Notes: generated from the letters alone by a model not told the origin. A DNA stretch of 64,000 nucleotides from Rhizobium sp. R711 (GCF_002211365.1 NZ_LOKZ01000004.1:62001-126000), one strand, 5' to 3'. Counted from the stretch's first letter, positions 18,310 to 26,923 are shown. Numbers and translations: made by a program.

Positions 18310-19242
18310 TCAGTAGTTGCCGTTCGCGACGTTGTCCATGCCCTTGCGCTTGGCGTCGTAATAGTAGCCGCGCGCATAAAGGCGGACTGCATCATCTTCG
18401 CTGTTGTCGGAGACGAGCCACGCGCCACGAAGATATTTGGCGGCGTATTTAATGTTGGTCTCGGCGTCAAACAGGCCGGCGGGTTCGCCTTCGTAGCCCA
18501 TGGACTTGGCCGTATTGTATTTGATCTGCATCAGGCCGAAGTAACCGCGCTTGTTATAGGCCTTCGCATTGTATCGGCTTTCGCGATGGACGACGCGATG
18601 AAGCAGCGAAGCTGGCACTTGGTAAAGCTTCGAGTACTTGTCGATGATCTTGGTGATCGCACTCTTCTCAACCGTCGGGGCGCCATCGTCGTCACTGTCG
18701 CTGAACATGGGAGGCGCGGTCGGCGGGTCGGATGGGCCCGATGTGTCGAAGCCGTAGTCCATCATCGGATGCGGCGTGGTATCGATTGCGGAAAGCGCCG
18801 CGATGGCGCTACCGGCTTGAGGCGTCGCGGCAAAAGCGAGCTGCGTCGACGGGGAAGGGGTGCCCGGGCGCGGGATCGGCACGACGGACTGAATCGCGGT
18901 CATCTCCGGCGTAAGCGGAATCTGCGCATAACCCGCAGCCGTCGTCGCCTGGGCTTGACCGCTTGACTGAGAAGTATCGGTTGCCGGCATGGCGGGTGCT
19001 GCCAAAGCCGTTGCCGTTTGACTGGCGGCGGTGATCATCGCCGTCTGCGTCGCTCCTTCGCCGGCGGGCACGGCCGCAAGCGTAGCGTCTTCGCCGGGCT
19101 TGGGAGTGGGAACAACGGTCTGGGCTGCGGTCAGTTCTGCCTGCGACGTGTATTCGACGCTCGTGCATCCGGCAACAACGCCGCAGAGCATCGTCGAAAC
19201 GATGAGACTGCGTTTCAGGCCGGAAAAACCGATCGCTACCAT
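18310..19242 (-). CDS. Lytic transglycosylase (SLT domain) lipoprotein with long disordered linker
   Basis: A protein of 310 residues. The signal peptide ends VAGC, so Cys26 is a likely lipidation site. Residues 30-190 are Ala/Thr/Pro-rich and low complexity; they hold two similar units, ELTAAQTVVPTPKPG (36-50) and EMTAIQSVVPIPRPG (113-127). The C-terminal SLT domain has HRESRYN with catalytic Glu221 and GLMQI (236-240). It should cleave glycan strands from an outer-membrane anchor, the linker letting it reach the wall. Its stop codon abuts the stop of the convergent serine hydrolase with no spacer. Confidence 0.92.
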   Translation of the reverse strand: MVAIGFSGLKRSLIVSTMLCGVVAGCTSVEYTSQAELTAAQTVVPTPKPGEDATLAAVPAGEGATQTAMITAASQTATALAAPAMPATDTSQSSGQAQATTAAGYAQIPLTPEMTAIQSVVPIPRPGTPSPSTQLAFAATPQAGSAIAALSAIDTTPHPMMDYGFDTSGPSDPPTAPPMFSDSDDDGAPTVEKSAITKIIDKYSKLYQVPASLLHRVVHRESRYNAKAYNKRGYFGLMQIKYNTAKSMGYEGEPAGLFDAETNIKYAAKYLRGAWLVSDNSEDDAVRLYARGYYYDAKRKGMDNVANGNY

Positions 19243-19355
19243 ACTCTCACTTTCGTGAATGCGCCGCCCCGGCAGCGTTAGAAGTTATCAAAAACCTTAA
19301 GCCCAGATTCCGCAATTAACGTATTCGTTGCTTCGCTGCAACCCGCCGAAAATCT

Positions 19356-19991
19356 TTACGCGGCGATGCGGCGATAGCCGGCCGTTACGGCGCCTGCGGC
19401 AATGAGCAAAGTGCCGCCGGTACGGTTGACTGCGCGCTGAACGCTTGCCTTGCGGATCAGGCCGCGTGCCGCGTTTGCAGCCAGCGCATAAATGGAGGCA
19501 TTGATGGTTGCGAGCACCAGGAAGGTGGCTTCCATGATGAGCATCTGGCCGAAGAACGGCTGAGACGGATTCAAGAATTGCGGAACGAATGCGACGAAGA
19601 ATACGATGCTCTTCGGGTTGAGAGCCGTCACGACGTAGGCGTGGAGGAAAACCTTGAGCGATTTCTTTTCGGGCAGGTTGTCATTGTCTGCCATCGGTTC
19701 GGAAATCACCGGCGCACGCCAGAGTTTGATTCCGAGCCAGATCAGGTAGGCGCCGCCGATCCACTTCAGCACGGTGAACAGCGTCGCGGAGGCCGCGAGC
19801 ACGGCCCCCAATCCGAATAGCGATGCGGTCATCGCGGTGAAGTCGCCGAGCGCAACGCCGGTTACCGTCGCGAGCGCCGTCTTGCGTCCATGGCCGAGGG
19901 CATAGGAAACGACGAGGAGAATCGTCGGGCCCGGGATGGCGAGCATGATTGCAGACGCAGCGGCAAAAGCGAACCAGGCTTCGAGCGACAT
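19356..19991 (-). CDS. LysE/RhtB family amino-acid exporter
   Basis: A membrane protein of 211 residues with six hydrophobic segments. The N-terminal IPGPTILLVVSYALGHG (residues 19-35) and GVALGD (45-50) are signature sequences of the LysE/RhtB superfamily, which exports amino acids such as homoserine, threonine or lysine. The segment WIGGAYLIWLGIKLW near residue 77 is also conserved. The start is preceded by GGAGGAGATTCC, an excellent ribosome site. It lies 58 bases downstream of the pfp stop on the same strand, so transcription from pfp is possible but unproven. Substrate unknown. Confidence 0.93.
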   Translation of the reverse strand: MSLEAWFAFAAASAIMLAIPGPTILLVVSYALGHGRKTALATVTGVALGDFTAMTASLFGLGAVLAASATLFTVLKWIGGAYLIWLGIKLWRAPVISEPMADNDNLPEKKSLKVFLHAYVVTALNPKSIVFFVAFVPQFLNPSQPFFGQMLIMEATFLVLATINASIYALAANAARGLIRKASVQRAVNRTGGTLLIAAGAVTAGYRRIAA

Positions 19992-20049
19992 GGAATCTCC
20001 TCCTATTCCCTAGGGCAAAAGCAAAGACACCATATTAACTGTCAGTCAA

Positions 20050-21261
20050 TCATGCGGCCCGGTATTTCTGACCAATCGTATCCATGACTTCGCCGAACCA
20101 GTCGGCTGAGACGTCGAAGGCTTTGCCGCCCTTGATGCGCGGGAACTCGATCGTCCTCAGCTTGCCGTTCTGCGCTTCGTCGTGACCGGTGACGCCAGAT
20201 ACCTTGTTGAGCGCGCTTTCGACGGCAAGGTCGGTCATGCTCTGAATGAGGCGAAGGTCATCGCCGTTGGCGGGGGCCGAACGTGCAAAGTAGCCGGACT
20301 TCTGCACCAGCGAGCGCTCGGCATTGATGAGGCCCGCGAACTGCTTCTGGAACCAGCCGCCGACATTGATCGTGTCGATCTTCACGTGGCCGAAAGCGTC
20401 GCGCTTGATGGTCTCGCCGGCCGCTTCGCGTTCCGCCACGATGGCGTCAAGGCAGGCGCCTTCCGAGACGAATACGGTTGCATGGCCCGTTCGGTCCATG
20501 ACTTCCTTCAAGCGAGCCGCTTCCGCATCGAGGTCGAACGCCATTTCGGGCAAATAGACCGCGTCGATGCTCTTCATCTTGGCGTTCGTCATCATTCCAT
20601 CGACATATTCATAGTTCTTCGTCCGCTGCAGATAGGCGCGGGCGGTCGCCGCCGTCAGCCAGCCGCAGTGACGTCCCATGACTTCATGGATGATGAGGGT
20701 GCGCGGTGCTGCCGTCTGCTCGTTGCTGACGTTGTCGAAGAAGTGCGCGCCGACTTCGGCGGCCGTCCACGCGCCGAGTGACTGGCGGATGGGCACGACA
20801 TCGTTGTCGACCGTCTTTGGCAAACCGACGACCGTCAGATTGTAGCCATTGGCGGCGAGATATGCCGCGAGATCGGCGGCCGTGGTGTTGGTGTCGTCGC
20901 CGCCGATCGTGTGAAGGATGGTGACGCCATCGCTGGCGAGCCGTTCGGCAGCCACGCGCAGCGGATTTTCGCCTTCCTTGACGAGTCCGCGCTTCACGCA
21001 GTCGGCAGCATTTGTGAGCTTGACGCGGCTATTGCCGATTGGCGAGCCACCATAGCGATGCAGAAGCGGCGCCTTCTCCCGCATGTCGGCAGTGATCTTG
21101 ATGCTGTCGCCGAGGAGCACGCCCTGGTAGCCGGAGCGATAGGCGACAAGCTCGATGTCAGGCGCCACGTCGCTGTAGCGTTCTATCAGTCCGCCAACCG
21201 CGGACGACAGACAGGGTGCCAGGCCTCCAGCCGTGAGCATTGCGACTTTCTGTTTGGCCAT
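20050..21261 (-). CDS. pfp: PPi-dependent 6-phosphofructokinase
   Basis: A protein of 403 residues, fructose-6-phosphate 1-phosphotransferase. Two motifs decide the phosphoryl donor: GGDD (residues 120-123), where ATP enzymes have GGDG, and PKTVDND (148-154), where the lysine marks the pyrophosphate type. The substrate region MGRHCGWL near 205 is also present. The reaction is reversible, so it can act in glycolysis or gluconeogenesis. Rhizobia generally lack the ATP-dependent enzyme. The ribosome site GGAGGGATC lies directly before the ATG. Confidence 0.94.
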   Translation of the reverse strand: MAKQKVAMLTAGGLAPCLSSAVGGLIERYSDVAPDIELVAYRSGYQGVLLGDSIKITADMREKAPLLHRYGGSPIGNSRVKLTNAADCVKRGLVKEGENPLRVAAERLASDGVTILHTIGGDDTNTTAADLAAYLAANGYNLTVVGLPKTVDNDVVPIRQSLGAWTAAEVGAHFFDNVSNEQTAAPRTLIIHEVMGRHCGWLTAATARAYLQRTKNYEYVDGMMTNAKMKSIDAVYLPEMAFDLDAEAARLKEVMDRTGHATVFVSEGACLDAIVAEREAAGETIKRDAFGHVKIDTINVGGWFQKQFAGLINAERSLVQKSGYFARSAPANGDDLRLIQSMTDLAVESALNKVSGVTGHDEAQNGKLRTIEFPRIKGGKAFDVSADWFGEVMDTIGQKYRAA

Positions 21262-21626
21262 GATCCCTCCAATGTCTCATATCAGCGCTGTTGCGTGCTG
21301 CTTACCTGACGCATGGATGCGACAGGGAAAGAGGCATGTAAAGTGTAGTTATTGTGAAAATAGGGCCCGGAACGGCGAAGATAGACAGAAGCGATGATAT
21401 AATCGTTTCAAGCTCGAGATCGCACTTCAGAAGGGCTGTGGAAAGCGCGATCGTCGCTCGCCGGCCGCAATTAGAACCTGCCGCGTACGCGATCTTGCGA
21501 GGCTTCGCACTGCGACCATAAACGAATTGTGAAAAGTCTATTCAACCCTACGACCAATCGCCGCCTTGCAAAGGCAGGCATTATTTGGTCAAGGTATTTC
21601 TCCTATTTGCACTGCGAGAGACTTTT
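21262..21626. other. Intergenic region between pfp and the TerB-DnaJ gene
   Basis: 365 bases between divergently transcribed genes. It should hold promoters for both. I see no open frame with a ribosome site, no terminator and no RNA fold that I can support. The GC content falls near 21340-21400 (TGATATAATCG), a possible rightward or leftward -10 region. Confidence 0.4.
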
Positions 21627-22334
21627 ATGTCCTTCTGGGAAAAACTGCTGAATGCCATAGGCAACACCGCGGGCAACGTTCTTTCTGCGGTGGTCGAGGC
21701 TATCCGGACAGTTTTCGAGGGTGATCCCGAGACGCGCCGCAAGGTCGCCTTCTCGGTCGCCATCATCGCTCTGTCGGCAAAGATGGCAAAGGCGGACGGA
21801 ATCGTGAGCGAGAAGGAGGTGAGTGCCTTCCGCGAGATCTTTGAATTCCCGCCCGAGCAGGCAAAGAATGTCGCTCGCCTCTATAATCTGGCGCGTCAGG
21901 ACGTCGCCGGTTATGAAGCCTATGCGGAACGTCTTTCGTCCTTATGCGTGACATGCGCAGCCAATTGCCCGGTGCTGGAAGAGGTGTTGGACGGTCTCTT
22001 CCATATCGCCAAGGCCGACGGGCTCATCCATGAAAAGGAATTGGCGTTCCTGCGGCACGTCGCCGAGATCTTCCATATGAATGAAGAGCATTTCGAACGG
22101 ATCGCCGCGCGCCATGTCTCCATGGGTCGCGATCCCTATAAGGTGCTCGGCGTTTCGCCATCGGACGACTTCACGACGATTCGCCGCCGTTATCATGGGC
22201 TTGTGAGCGAACACCATCCGGATCGGCTGATTTCCCGCGGCGTTCCGGCCGAGTTCCATGCCATTGCCAACGAGCGTATGGCTGCGCTGAATGCAGCCTA
22301 CGAGGCGATCGAGAAGGAACGCCGCGCCGCATGA
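21627..22334 (+). CDS. TerB-like / DnaJ domain co-chaperone (DjlA type)
   Basis: A protein of 235 residues. Residues 1-35 form an amphipathic helix. Residues 38-160 form an all-helical TerB-type domain with two acidic repeats, AKADGIVSEKE and AKADGLIHEKE, as in DjlA proteins. Residues 168-232 are a J domain: DPYKVLGVSPSDD and the HPD tripeptide (197-199) that stimulates the DnaK ATPase. Unlike E. coli DjlA, I see no strong N-terminal membrane anchor. The start at 21627 is chosen by GAGAG 6-10 bases upstream. The amidase gene overlaps its stop by 4 bases. Confidence 0.92.
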   Translation: MSFWEKLLNAIGNTAGNVLSAVVEAIRTVFEGDPETRRKVAFSVAIIALSAKMAKADGIVSEKEVSAFREIFEFPPEQAKNVARLYNLARQDVAGYEAYAERLSSLCVTCAANCPVLEEVLDGLFHIAKADGLIHEKELAFLRHVAEIFHMNEEHFERIAARHVSMGRDPYKVLGVSPSDDFTTIRRRYHGLVSEHHPDRLISRGVPAEFHAIANERMAALNAAYEAIEKERRAA

Positions 22335-23095
22335 CCTCATTCGAGGCCGATTTCCGGAAGGCAACTGTTCGTCCTTCGCCCAATCACGGCGAGCGTGCGG
22401 ACGGGCGCAAGCCTAACATGATCCTTCTTCACTACACAGGCATGCCGACGCCCGAGGGAGCGCTGGAGTGGCTCTGTCGCGACGACAGCCAGGTGTCGAG
22501 CCACTACTTCGTAGGTGAAGATGGCGCAGTTCTCCAACTGGTGCCCGAGGAGCGTCGTGCCTGGCATGCCGGCAAAAGTTACTGGCAGGGCGAGACCGAC
22601 ATCAACTCCTTGTCGATCGGGATCGAGATTGCCAACGCCGGTCATCCTGGCGGACTTCCTGAGTATCCCCAAGAACAAATTCGGGCGGTCATCGAATTGT
22701 GTCGCGATTGCGGCCAACGTTGGTCCATTGCCTCCGAGAGGGTGCTCGGACACTCCGATGTGGCGCCGATTCGGAAGGTGGATCCGGGGGAAAAATTTCC
22801 TTGGTCAGAGCTCCACAGGGCCGGTATCGGCCACTGGGTTGAGCCCGCGCCGATCTCCGGTGGAAGATTTTTCCAACGCGGTGACCGCGGCCAACCTGTC
22901 GAAGCCCTACAGTCGATGCTCTCGCTCTACGGTTATGCGACGGAAATTACAGGCGAATTCTCCGACAAGATGGCAGGCGAGGTCGAGGCCTTCCAGCGGC
23001 ATTTTCGGCCCGCCCGAATCGACGGAATTGCGGATTTTTCGACGATTGACACGCTGCACCGTCTGCTGGCGTCGCTTCCGCGTTACTGCTCATAA
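22331..23095 (+). CDS. N-acetylmuramoyl-L-alanine amidase (AmpD-like) with peptidoglycan-binding domain
   Basis: A protein of 254 residues without a signal peptide. It is an Amidase_2 zinc enzyme: His34 in ILLHYTG, His141 in GHSDVAP and Asp151 in KVDPGEKFPW match the zinc ligands of AmpD. A PG_binding_1 module fills residues 178-245 (RGDRGQPVEALQSMLSLYGY). AmpD-type enzymes cut anhydro-muropeptides in the cytoplasm during wall recycling, which fits the absent signal. The ATG overlaps the DnaJ gene's stop as ATGA, so the two are coupled. Confidence 0.93.
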   Translation: MTSFEADFRKATVRPSPNHGERADGRKPNMILLHYTGMPTPEGALEWLCRDDSQVSSHYFVGEDGAVLQLVPEERRAWHAGKSYWQGETDINSLSIGIEIANAGHPGGLPEYPQEQIRAVIELCRDCGQRWSIASERVLGHSDVAPIRKVDPGEKFPWSELHRAGIGHWVEPAPISGGRFFQRGDRGQPVEALQSMLSLYGYATEITGEFSDKMAGEVEAFQRHFRPARIDGIADFSTIDTLHRLLASLPRYCS

Positions 23096-23357
23096 GTAGT
23101 ACTTTTGAAGTGGCGCTGACTCCCGGGATTTCGAGAGTCTGCTACGTCGCCACATCATTTCCCTATTATCTCCTCATTGCGATGGTCTAACGCCAATCGT
23201 CGAACGGCGCCGCTTGTTTTGTTTGGGGTTTTCTAGCGGTCGTCAATTGAAACAAAAAGAATTGTTGCAGAATATCTAATATAGATCTGCTGCATATGTC
23301 CGGATTGTTATTTCAAACACGATCCGGAAGTTCTTTGGGTCGGAGTAATTAGACTGA

Positions 23358-23882
23358 ATGAATAGGTTTATTTCTGCTGCAGTGTGCGCGGGTGCACTGT
23401 TGATGGGTATGAATTGCGCGTTCGCGGGCGAATGGGGTGCAAGATCTCAGACGGTTCCTTTGAAGACTGTTGACCGGACTAGTGGCTATGCGATGCCGGA
23501 CTTCACGACCACGACCAACCAGTATTCAGCTCTCATCGTCAAATACGCAAACCAGTACAATGTGCCGGTCGAGCTTGCTCAAGCGGTCGTGCGTGTAGAG
23601 AGTAATTTCAATCCGAATGCACGCGGTAGCGCGGGCGAAATAGGTCTCATGCAGATCAAGCCGGCGACGGCTAGGATGATGGGCTATTCGGGGACGAGTA
23701 AGGGATTGTTCGATCCGGAGACAAACATCAAGTTCGGCATGAAATACCTGGCCGCGGCGCATCAGCTTGGCGGTGGTGAGACCTGCGACACGATTCTGAA
23801 GTACAATGCCGGCCACGGCGCAACCCGCATGAATCCGGTCTCGAAGGCCTATTGCGGCAAAGTCCTGGCGATGCTCGATTGA
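23358..23882 (+). CDS. Small secreted lytic transglycosylase (SLT domain)
   Basis: A protein of 174 residues: signal peptide (1-23, ending CAFA), a 30-residue spacer, then an SLT domain. Catalytic Glu81 sits in VRVESNFNP; GLMQIKP (97-103) and the later YNAGHGATR are family motifs. The domain cleaves glycan strands non-hydrolytically. It is a minimal-length member of the type used for wall turnover or to open the wall for secretion apparatus; no secretion genes are nearby. The ribosome site is GGAG in GTCGGAGTAATT about 14 bases upstream. Confidence 0.92.
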   Translation: MNRFISAAVCAGALLMGMNCAFAGEWGARSQTVPLKTVDRTSGYAMPDFTTTTNQYSALIVKYANQYNVPVELAQAVVRVESNFNPNARGSAGEIGLMQIKPATARMMGYSGTSKGLFDPETNIKFGMKYLAAAHQLGGGETCDTILKYNAGHGATRMNPVSKAYCGKVLAMLD

Positions 23883-23982
23883 TCAGCTGAAACTGCTTGT
23901 TCGAGAGTCACGTCGACGAGGCACTTAACAATATGATTCAACATGACGCCCGTGTTATCTGGCCTCGGAAATGAGGTGACAC

Positions 23983-25170
23983 GTGGCAGTTGATTTCAAG
24001 GTGATCATCGTCGGGCGCGGAATGATGGGCGCGGCTGCTGCCCGCCATCTTTCCGGGATGATTGAGGGTATTGCGCTCATCGGCCCCAGTGAACCGGTCG
24101 AGCGCAAGAGCCATAATGGTGTTTTTGCCAGCCACTATGACGAGGCCCGCATCACGCGGTCCTTCGACGACAATATGGTCTGGGCGACGCTCGCGGCTCG
24201 CTCGCTCGATCGCTACGGGGAAATCGAAGCGAAAAGCGGTATTTCCTTTTTCTCGGAAGCGGGTTGTCTGTTCGCCGGACCGCCCACGCGACGGGGTGAA
24301 GGGTATCTCGGGCGGGCGTTGCAGGTGAGCGAAACGCTCAATCTCGACGTCGAATTGTTGACGCCGGCGGCGTTGCGCGCGCGCTTTCCGCAGTTTTCCC
24401 TCAATCCTTCGTTCGACGGCTATTTCGAAGGGCGGCGGGCAGGCCACATCAATCCGCGCGCTTTGGTTCGGGCGCAAACCAAGCTTGCCGAGCAGGCGGG
24501 TGTGACGGCCATCGACGCGACCGTTACCTCCGTTCGCGACCAAGGCGCATCCATCGAAGTCCGCGCAGGCGGCAAGAGCTATACTGCAGAGCGCGTACTG
24601 GTCGCCGCCGGCGGCTTCAGCAATTTCAACAATCTCCTGCCAGCGCCCATCGATATCAGAGTTGCTGCCCGCACCGTTGCGTTCTTTGAACTTAGCGAGC
24701 GGGAGACGGCGATTTTCTCGAAAATGCCTTCAACGATCGTCTTTGGCGACCGCGACGAGGACCACGTCTATATCTTGCCGCCTGTGCGGTACCCTGACGG
24801 TCGGACCTATCTGAAACTAGGCGGCGATCTTGAGGCGCGGTCATTCGAAACGCTCGAAGATATCGCGGCGTGGTTTCACTCTGACGGAGATCTGCTGGAG
24901 CGCGATAATCTGGTCTCAACGGCACTGCAACTAATGCCGGCTCTGGCTGGCTGCCCGACCACCTCCGCGCCGTGTGTGGCAAGCTTCACGACAACAGCCT
25001 ATCCCTATGTGGGCTATACGGATTCTCCCCGAATTGCAGTTTTGGCAGGTGGCAATTTCGTTGCCGCAAAGTCATCCGATGAGCTCGGCCGACTGGGCGC
25101 TATCGTCCTGACGCAAGGCTGGCTCGGCGCCGAGGACTTTGGTAGGGAGCTGACGCCCGTCTTCCGCTAG
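23983..25170 (+). CDS. FAD-dependent oxidoreductase, sarcosine-oxidase/DAO family
   Basis: A protein of 395 residues starting at GTG, with GAGGTGACAC just upstream. The N-terminal Rossmann motif is VGRGMMGAAAARHL (residues 10-23), and the typical GRRAGHINPRALVRAQ helix lies near 150. The C-terminal part has AGGNFVAAKSSDELG, which closes the FAD site. It resembles monomeric sarcosine oxidase and N-methyl-amino-acid oxidases (SoxA type). A cysteine in APCVASFTTTAYP could be the covalent flavin attachment residue of that family. Substrate not determinable. It lies alone upstream of rnpB. Confidence 0.88.
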   Translation: MAVDFKVIIVGRGMMGAAAARHLSGMIEGIALIGPSEPVERKSHNGVFASHYDEARITRSFDDNMVWATLAARSLDRYGEIEAKSGISFFSEAGCLFAGPPTRRGEGYLGRALQVSETLNLDVELLTPAALRARFPQFSLNPSFDGYFEGRRAGHINPRALVRAQTKLAEQAGVTAIDATVTSVRDQGASIEVRAGGKSYTAERVLVAAGGFSNFNNLLPAPIDIRVAARTVAFFELSERETAIFSKMPSTIVFGDRDEDHVYILPPVRYPDGRTYLKLGGDLEARSFETLEDIAAWFHSDGDLLERDNLVSTALQLMPALAGCPTTSAPCVASFTTTAYPYVGYTDSPRIAVLAGGNFVAAKSSDELGRLGAIVLTQGWLGAEDFGRELTPVFR

Positions 25171-25265
25171 GCACGCATCCGGTCGGGGAGGTGCCTTGTC
25201 GCCTGTTGCATGTATGCGTAGAGACCCACGATATTTCAGTGGCATTCGCTTCGCGTCTCCGCTAA

Positions 25266-25680
25266 GGGAGCCGTGCCAGTTGGCCGGGCAGCCGCGCTTT
25301 ACCAATGCCGAAAGGCGGTAGGGTGAGGAAAGTCCGGGCTCCACGGAAACACGGTGCCGGATAACGTCCGGCGAGGGCGACCTCAGGGAAAGTGCCACAG
25401 AAAGCAAACCGCCTGCCTCGGCAGGTAAGGGTGAAAGGGTGGGGTAAGAGCCCACCGCATCTCCGGCAACGGCGATGGCAAGGTAAACCCCACCGGGAGC
25501 AAGACCGAATAGGGATGACGTGGTAGGCGCGAGCCTTCCGGCCGGTTTCCAGGTCAGTCGTCCGGGTGGGTTGCGTGAGGCAGCGTGCAAACGCTGTCCC
25601 AGAGGAATGGCTGCCACGTTCCGGCTTCGGCCGGGGCCATACAGAACCCGGCTTACAGGCCAGCTGGCGAACTCTCTTTG
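25266..25680 (+). ncRNA. rnpB: RNase P RNA (type A)
   Basis: The catalytic RNA that trims tRNA 5' leaders. Diagnostic conserved blocks are present: GAGGAAAGTCCGGGCTCC near 25325, ACAGAAAGCAAACCGCC near 25400, GGTAAGGGTGAAAGGGTG near 25424, GGTAAACCCCACC near 25482 and AGAACCCGGCTTAC near 25643. The 5' GCCAGTTGGCC pairs with the 3' GGCCAGCTGGC to close helix P1. Both ends are estimated from that pairing and may be off by a few bases. Confidence 0.95.
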
Positions 25681-25693
25681 CAGATGTTGTCGA

Positions 25694-25888
25694 TTAGTGG
25701 GCGGTCGGTGCCTTCGCCAGGCATTCATCGCAGATGGTGCTGCTGCGGGCGAGAATGGACCAGCGCTTGAATATCTTGCCGCAGGAAACGCATTGGATAT
25801 CGGTTGTCATGCCAGACTGCGACAACGGAATACGCTTTTCCGGCTCAAAGCGACCGTAAAGAAGTCCCTTTAATGTGAAGTTTGTCAT
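25694..25888 (-). CDS. Small zinc-ribbon-like protein, uncharacterised
   Basis: A protein of 64 residues, convergent with rnpB. Its second half has two knuckles: CVSCGKIF at residues 33-40 and CDEC at 53-56, the CxxC-x16-CxxC pattern of a small zinc-binding domain. The N-terminal half is basic/aromatic (LLYGRFEPEKR). GTGGAG lies 8-9 bases before the ATG. A shorter start at 25810 would keep only the zinc knuckle. I do not recognise a named family. The paired CxxC motif and the ribosome site make it a likely real gene. Confidence 0.65.
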   Translation of the reverse strand: MTNFTLKGLLYGRFEPEKRIPLSQSGMTTDIQCVSCGKIFKRWSILARSSTICDECLAKAPTAH

Positions 25889-26468
25889 AGCATTACTCCA
25901 CGATTACTTATTTAGTTTTCAGTAATATGCTGTAGCGCTGAACTAATTCAATTCTCCGGCTCCTTATTATTTTGCACGTGGCAATATCCGAATAGCTTGG
26001 TCGCTTACTTCAAAGGAGATAGCGGCCGCATGCCTCGTCACGCGGGCGCCTCCGACCGGCGTCCGCCACCATTGAGGAGCGAGCCCTAAGCCTTTGTTGG
26101 AAATCGCATATTTGGATGTACCGATATGAAACATGTGCCGCCTTTCGGAGCGTGCTTGAAGCGCGCCTGCCTGGCATCGGCAAGCGCGATCCTAACGCTT
26201 TGTTAAACTTAACAGCTTATAAATTTTCGATACTGCGCTCATCGTGAGACGGGCGTTTCCCATTGACGCCCATATGGTCCCATGTTATCCCATTTATGCA
26301 CTGCGCAAGGGCAAGTATGTGCCCGCCAATCGCAAAGCCAAGGTGTCTTCCGTTCCGGAAGCGCCGGATGGGATCTTGCCCATTCGGCTCGCGAAGCTGT
26401 GCCTGAATTTCGAGGTTCCGGGCTTGTGAGTTCAGTCCGGGCTCTTTCGGGAACGGATGTTTCGTGTC
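25889..26468. other. Long regulatory region upstream of mraZ
   Basis: 580 bases without a convincing gene. It contains the perfect dyad TGTTAAACTTAACA at 26201-26214, an AT-rich block TTATAAATTTTCGATACT just after it that probably holds the dcw promoter, and the CCCA repeat operator at 26259-26292. Open frames in this part (such as 26244-26429) lack ribosome sites or cover the operator, and I do not call them. Confidence 0.6.
26259..26292. promoter_or_regulatory. MraZ operator: four CCCA (TGGG) repeats at exact 10-base period
   Basis: CCCA occurs at 26259, 26269, 26279 and 26289. On the minus strand this is TGGG four times with one helical turn between copies. MraZ of E. coli is known to bind TGGGN direct repeats separated by 5 bases upstream of its own gene, i.e. 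the same 10-base period. The position, about 180-210 bases before mraZ, supports autoregulation of the dcw operon. Confidence 0.8.
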
Positions 26469-26906
26469 ATGAGCCGCTTCCTTTCAAATGCGACCAACAG
26501 AATCGATTCCAAGGGCAGGGTTTCCGTGCCGGCGGCCTTTCGATCCGTGCTGGCGCAGCGCAATGTTCAGGAGCTCTATTGCTTCCAGGACTTTGTATTT
26601 CCGGCGATCAGCGTCGGCGGTCCGGATCTCCTGGAGAGATTCGAGCGTCAGATTTCTGCGGAGGATCCGTTTTCGCCGGACGCGAACGAGATGTCGCTTC
26701 TCATCCACGGGGGCGGTATTTTCATGAAGCTCGATGCGGAAGGTCGGCTGATGGTCACGGATTTCATCCGCGACTTCACCGGTATCTCGGACGAGGTGAC
26801 CTTCGTCGGTCGGGCGGATCATTTTCAGCTGTGGCAGCCGCAAGCATTTCAGGCTGCCCAGATGCAGGCACGAGGAGGGCGTCGGCTGGCGGGCGGGCGT
26901 TCCTAA
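26469..26906 (+). CDS. mraZ: Transcriptional regulator MraZ
   Basis: A protein of 145 residues, first gene of the division and cell wall cluster. MraZ has two AbrB-like swapped-hairpin halves; here [19 protein letters not shown] (residues 5-23) and [17 protein letters not shown] form the two DxxGR signatures. It forms ring oligomers and represses its own operon; it can also inhibit RsmH. The start at 26469 gives the usual MSRFLSN opening; ATG 26457 is the alternative, 4 codons longer. rsmH begins 17 bases after the stop. Confidence 0.94.
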   Translation: MSRFLSNATNRIDSKGRVSVPAAFRSVLAQRNVQELYCFQDFVFPAISVGGPDLLERFERQISAEDPFSPDANEMSLLIHGGGIFMKLDAEGRLMVTDFIRDFTGISDEVTFVGRADHFQLWQPQAFQAAQMQARGGRRLAGGRS

Positions 26907-26923
26907 CGGTACGAGGGAACGGA

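Noticed and set aside
26030..26089. A 19-codon frame preceded by AAAGGAG in the mraZ upstream region
   Set aside because: Spacing of about 11 bases to the ATG is long, the product is featureless and Pro/Arg-rich; not enough support for a leader peptide.
26244..26429. A 61-codon frame before mraZ
   Set aside because: Begins at GTG without a ribosome site and runs through the four-copy MraZ operator; coding there is unlikely.
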